Positions 59,823 to 64,000 of a stretch of DNA of 64,000 nt are shown piece by piece. The translations under genes were made by a program, and so were the position numbers. The stretch's first letter is position 1; each line of letters begins with the position of its first letter. The notes beneath the pieces are model-generated. The model was not told where the DNA came from, ran no database searches, and saw only the letters and a list, made by a program, of their open reading frames with translations. Source of the stretch: Thamnaconus septentrionalis (lineage: Eukaryota > Chordata > Actinopteri > Tetraodontiformes > Monacanthidae); the NCBI GenBank assembly GCA_009823395.1, contig CM020501.1, positions 6,324,361 to 6,388,360 on the forward strand. Direction: 5' to 3'.

Positions 59823-61599
59823 TGTGTATAGCTAGGTGTATCTAAGACAGGTATGTAGTATCTAAAGACTGTTAGTCATGATACTGAAACAGAAAAATTG
59901 CTGATCACTGAGATCATTTTCAATACCTCTGGGGATCAAATACAAAAGAAGAATAAAAGTAGTTTTCACTACCACTTCTTTTAACCTAATGAAAAGAAAG
60001 ACTTTCTCTGATACAATTAATTGTCGTGCCATTGAATGAACATCGTCCAATAACATCACAGACATGCAAGACTGACACGGCCACCTTCAGCACCGCTACA
60101 GTGAAGCTGCACGTCATCCGGAAAAGGCTGTGTGTTGACTTTTGTCCTGGCATCTCTATGTTCATATCCAGGATAAACTGACTTCACTTGATCATAACGT
60201 CAGAACTTGTCGGTCATTTCACGTCATATTATTAGTCACATGTCCCCCAGGAGGCTTTGGTTTTTTTTTTTTAGCACAACATCCATGCTTGAATGAAATT
60301 TGAACATGGATGACTTGTCAGATAATATTAAACGGAATAAAATTATGGATGATCACCGTGTCAAATGTAGTCACGATATCACGGCATTAGGGGCGTGGCC
60401 TGGCACATTTTGCACGTATTTGTCACATGTGCTGCTGCTGATCGACCATATGTTGATCAGATCTGACGCAATGACATTGTGATGTGGACCAGTTGCCTTC
60501 GGGCTGCGGTGGATGGCAATGGAGGTTGGGGTGGGGTGGGGGGGGCACCTTAAATTACAGGCCCACGTTGGGATGTCGACAGGAGGGAATGAGTGGATAG
60601 CCCGAGTCGTGCTTTGTGTCACCGGCTGTGTCTACGCTGAGGCTGCTGCGGCCGCGGAGGTCTGCGTTTCATTATGCCGCACGGACCGCGGAACGCACCA
60701 TGTGACGCGTAGAACCCGGAGCCGTCCCCCTTTTGAGTGCGAACATCTGCGTCTCCGGAGAGCCAACCTCGACGGCAGAGCATATTTTTCCCATTGAGGG
60801 CCCCTTCAGAAAAAGATTCACTTAGGGTCTGTGCTCACATCTGGATGGGCCAGAGGTTAAAGGATGGGCTTGCAGGGACGGCTGAAGGGGGATTTTCTTC
60901 TCTCACGTCCGTCCTTCTGTCCCGTTGATGTGGCGCGCTGACAAATTTGGTCGCAGATTAAGTTTTCATATTAAGGCGACTGCATGATTTGGCAAATTAA
61001 CATCCGCTGACTATGGTGTGTGTGTCTCAACCACTGCTTATGTCAGAATCAACTGGGCATAAACTGTGTCACAGACATAAATACTCCCAGGATTGCCTTT
61101 TATTTCTACATGGTGCCTCCGTCTAATGACTATATTAGGAAATGAACCTTCGGTATCGGCGAGCTTTGCCTTCATGTCTCCGTTAGATCTACTTTAAAAC
61201 AAACACGCCGGGTTAGCACTGCTTTAAACCCCCCCCCGCCTCCAAATAACCTCACAGAAGTGCAATCGGCCGCTTCTGTCGTTGGCAGTGGCGTGTTTGC
61301 TTAAAAATGCTTGCAGAGTTACAGGGCTACACATTTTTTGTTACACACCATGCACCAGAAATAACTATCAAAACATTAGAGCAGAGTTCTCTTGGCCCAC
61401 TGCCAGAGGGTCTTACGAAGCGGCCTGTCTGGTAGTCATCAAAGCCAGCTAGTGGGAGACTTGCCCAGCTCAATGGAATATCATCGCAAAGGCAGGAGGA
61501 GAAAAAAAAGAAGTACGGGCAGATAAGATGGGAGGTGTACCTTTTGGGAAAAGAAACAGAGAGAAAGTTTGTAAGGTCTTAAGAAAAAAACGACGTACG

Positions 61600-62320
61600 T
61601 TGAGGAAGATGTACTGAGCTGCAGCAGTGTGGGACGGGGGATGGGGCTTCGAGGATGTGACTCAGACTCCTTGTCAGAACCAGTGGGGAGGAGACCTGAT
61701 GAGAAGAGGGAGAGAACGGAGAGAAGCAGGGGTGGAGTGGGGGAAAGAAAAAGCCGGCCCCTCTCTCAGCAGCCCGACTCTTCGGCATTCGGCGTCAGCA
61801 AAAAACCATAATGTGATCAAGATGGAAGAACTCCTTGGACTTCTCGCTGCTAGCCGGCTTTCGGCGTGCCTGTGGGGGCTGTGCCGCTTTTCAGGCGCTT
61901 CCAGAGCGGAGACACTCGCAGGGAAACAGAAGAGTCCTCTGAGAAACTCAGCTTAGGGGTTGCCTTCAAAATAAGACACACGCCAAGTCACTCGGAAAAA
62001 TACGTGGATTCGTATTGCCCAAGCGCGGATGCATCGCTCTCCGTGGAAGTCTGGAAAGGCAACCTGTGACACAGCTGGCAAGTAAAGGATCTATCAGCTA
62101 CTCTGTGGACCCCTAACTGGTTTGACATCAACAGGATTATATTTAAAACATCTGCAATGTAATGCAATCTTGCGAGAACGACCTGACACAATTGCTGTCG
62201 GAGTTTCTTTTGGACCTTTGACCCACTGGACCTGCTGACGACCACGTTCATGCTCTTGTCAGTGGATACAAGTAGCACTTGGCACCATCGAGCTCTGCTT
62301 TCTGAGAAAAGCGGAAGGTG
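61600..62320 (+). other. candidate dlc1 non-coding 5' exon region
   Basis: Moderately GC-rich sequence upstream of the dlc1 ATG exon. It ends near a donor-like GCGGAAG|GTGAGA at 62318-62325. The ATG exon requires an upstream exon, but nothing here singles out this one. Low certainty. Confidence 0.2.
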
Positions 62321-63068
62321 AGAAAGCTGTTTGATAACGTGTGTCCAAATATTAGGCATAGCTTTAAACAAGACAGAAATACAGCAGTGTTTGACTCAAA
62401 AACAGATCCATTTTCATTGAAACATCTAGGAATTATAGATAAACTAGAGCTAAAAGTAACATTTAAATATTTTAGCAACTTACAACTGTGATTACAAGAA
62501 TATGCATGAATACGTTTCCTTTAAAACTTGTCATTCTATTCATTTTGTCAGATCCAATGTTTCAATACAGAGCTGTCTTATAGGAGTACCTGCCCACCAC
62601 CAGAATGATAGATTTCCAAACCCTTATTTAAAAAATGAAATTGTTAAAGTAAAAGTGTGAAAGTGTGTTAAAGGCGTGTCAATCTGTCTGGCTGGTTCAG
62701 TTGCCATTCACCATGCAAAGATTGTTACTCCTGTAATAGCTTCAGTTTTGTTTTTTGCTTCCTAAAGCAACACATTAGGACCCAAATGTCATAAAACCAT
62801 TGTGCTTTTTGCTGTAAAGATGACAGTGCTCAATCAAATCAGCATTAAGTAAATATGTGAGTGAAATAAAGTTGCATCCCTCTGAATTTTGCCCCCACTG
62901 CTGTCCAGGTGCTCGCTCTAAGCTCTGAACCGTTTAGTTGAGGACACCTGCTGTCAGTTAACCCAGTTTCTCTTTTTTTCAACACTCACAGATCTGGTTC
63001 TCCGTTTTTTGTTTTGTTTTTTACGTGGCATCAGAACCATCTGTATGGGATAGCGCTGGCAGGCCAAC

Positions 63069-64000
63069 ATGCCAGTGGCCATACGCAAAAGGAGCTGGGA
63101 GGAGCACGTGACCCATTCTTCAGGGTCACAGTACAGCTACGATGACCTGGACCTGGTCTGCTGTCGTCACGTGGTGGCTGCTGAGGGACCCTGGGTGGGA
63201 GTGGAGGCTTTCAAACAGGGCCGGAGGACCAGGTGCGCCTCCATGCCCGAGGGGAGGCAGCAGCTACTCGCCGGGGAACTGGCTCTGACTGTCGAAGCGA
63301 CGGCCTCAGTCTCGAACGATGGCATTGGACCCAAAGAGCCCAGGCTGATGAAGGGCAACGTCAAGGTTCCCCAGGATTTGGAAGAGGAGTCGGTCTGCGG
63401 ACCCCGTGACTTGCTGGATGTGGACGTTCTCCGAGGGGCCTCCGAAGAGGATGGCCTCCGAGCCGCAAACTCCGGCTCTGTTGCAAATATTTTTTGCAAT
63501 GCCGCACGTGGGAACGACCCGAGCGGCTGCGACAGCATCTTAAAAAGTCCACACGTCGCCGGTGAAGAGCCACAATGCGCCAGTATCTTGTCAAACAATG
63601 GGCCTCCACTGTCTGGATCTGTGGCTGACCAGCCTGGCGACCATCCAGATGATCAGGAGGGGACAAAGGAGGGCCATGTGGCGGGTCACAGTGGACCTGT
63701 TGAAACCTCCGACCGCTCGCCAAACCAGTTCTCCGCCGCTGCGCCGCAACCCCAAGCTGACCTCCAGCACGTGGAGGAGGAAGAGGAGATATCCGCCTCC
63801 CGTGTGGAAGACACGCATGTAACCTCACCTGCTGCGACAGACGCTTGTGGGGAGATGTTACGGAGTAGGGAAGCTGCGGAAGCGGTTAAAGCTCCAGAAG
63901 TGGAAAAGTCATGCAGCAGAGAGAGCTGGAAGTCAGGTTCTGCTGACGAGCTGGACGGAGTAAACGGCCTGGAAACTGAGAACGCAGGACTTGACTTAGG
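63069..64000 (+). CDS. dlc1: dlc1 long-isoform first coding exon (partial, open at the window edge)
   Basis: DLC1 (ARHGAP7/STARD12) is a RhoGAP tumour suppressor at focal adhesions. Its long isoform adds a large disordered N-terminal region before the SAM, RhoGAP and START domains. The exon opens MPVAIRKRSWEEHVTH, nearly identical to the start of the human long isoform, and stays open for 310 codons to the window end. Downstream the residues are acidic and Ser/Pro/Glu-rich with weak similarity, as expected for this poorly conserved region. A conserved-looking C-x-S-x-P motif (CASMPEG, about 56-62) also corresponds to the human CVSLP. A splice acceptor (CACTCACAG) ends at 62991, so 77 bases of 5' UTR precede the ATG. 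The catalytic domains are beyond the right edge. Confidence 0.88.
   Translation, partial: MPVAIRKRSWEEHVTHSSGSQYSYDDLDLVCCRHVVAAEGPWVGVEAFKQGRRTRCASMPEGRQQLLAGELALTVEATASVSNDGIGPKEPRLMKGNVKVPQDLEEESVCGPRDLLDVDVLRGASEEDGLRAANSGSVANIFCNAARGNDPSGCDSILKSPHVAGEEPQCASILSNNGPPLSGSVADQPGDHPDDQEGTKEGHVAGHSGPVETSDRSPNQFSAAAPQPQADLQHVEEEEEISASRVEDTHVTSPAATDACGEMLRSREAAEAVKAPEVEKSCSRESWKSGSADELDGVNGLETENAGLDL

Larger units (their letters stand above)
54651..62991. other. region between slc44a1 and dlc1 (head-to-head)
   Basis: No coding exon recognised. It holds a CTA repeat, a hAT-like element at 56891-57249, a Tc1 relic at 59519-59822, small GC-rich patches at about 57540-57620, 57790-57900 and 60640-60790, and a possible non-coding exon region at 61600-62320. 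dlc1 needs at least one upstream non-coding exon, so part of this is probably dlc1 5' intron. Confidence 0.55.

Noticed and set aside
61627..61956. 109-codon plus-strand frame upstream of dlc1
   Set aside because: No similarity to the DLC1 N-terminus or any family I know. If transcribed it is more likely 5' UTR.

Overview
The window is vertebrate nuclear DNA, almost certainly from a ray-finned (teleost) fish. It shows interrupted genes with GT-AG introns, four vertebrate gene families, very dense CA/GA/GATA/AAT microsatellites, decayed Tc1-like transposon fragments, and hAT-like miniature elements of the kind common in teleosts. Introns are short: the SPOCK3-like gene takes about 18 kb, against hundreds of kb in mammals. 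There is no bacterial or phage content, no CRISPR array and no operon. Nearly all long open frames outside the exons below are simple-sequence artefacts or shadows.

Layout. (1) 1-9.4 kb: the minus-strand gene ugt8 (ceramide/2-hydroxyacylsphingosine galactosyltransferase). Only its first coding exon (2197-3027) lies in the window; the remaining exons are beyond the left edge. A hAT-type miniature element sits about 15 bases inside the intron next to the splice donor. A GC-rich block at 8.8-9.4 kb may be the promoter. (2) 9.4-21 kb: intergenic, with microsatellites, a 136-base near-perfect foldback at 11731-11866, and repeat relics. (3) 21.0-42.0 kb: plus-strand spock3-like (testican) gene. Ten coding exons join in frame to 394 residues: signal peptide, testican N-terminal region, Kazal domain, SPARC-type EF-hand domain, thyroglobulin type-1 domain, Ser-Gly sites and an acidic tail. 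About 2.2 kb of 3' UTR follows. The fifth intron carries a roughly 530-base GCA/GTA array. (4) 46.0-54.6 kb: minus-strand slc44a1 (choline transporter-like protein 1). Sixteen coding exons join in frame to 647 residues, with two possible C-termini. (5) 54.6-63 kb: intergenic or upstream sequence with repeat relics and small GC-rich patches. (6) 63069-64000: first coding exon of the long isoform of dlc1 (Rho GTPase-activating protein 7), open at the right edge.

The four genes do not form a functional unit: glycolipid synthesis, extracellular proteoglycan, choline uptake and RhoGAP signalling. spock3 and slc44a1 are tail-to-tail; slc44a1 and dlc1 are head-to-head. I found no convincing new biological system. 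The observations most worth checking are the long GCA array, the two long foldbacks, the transposon next to the ugt8 splice donor, the shortened spock3 N-terminal region, and the alternative slc44a1 ends.

Exon coordinates were derived by hand from splice consensus plus family alignment from memory. The exact summed reading frame (1185 coding bases for spock3, 1944 for slc44a1, both including the stop codon and divisible by 3) is an internal check that supports them.
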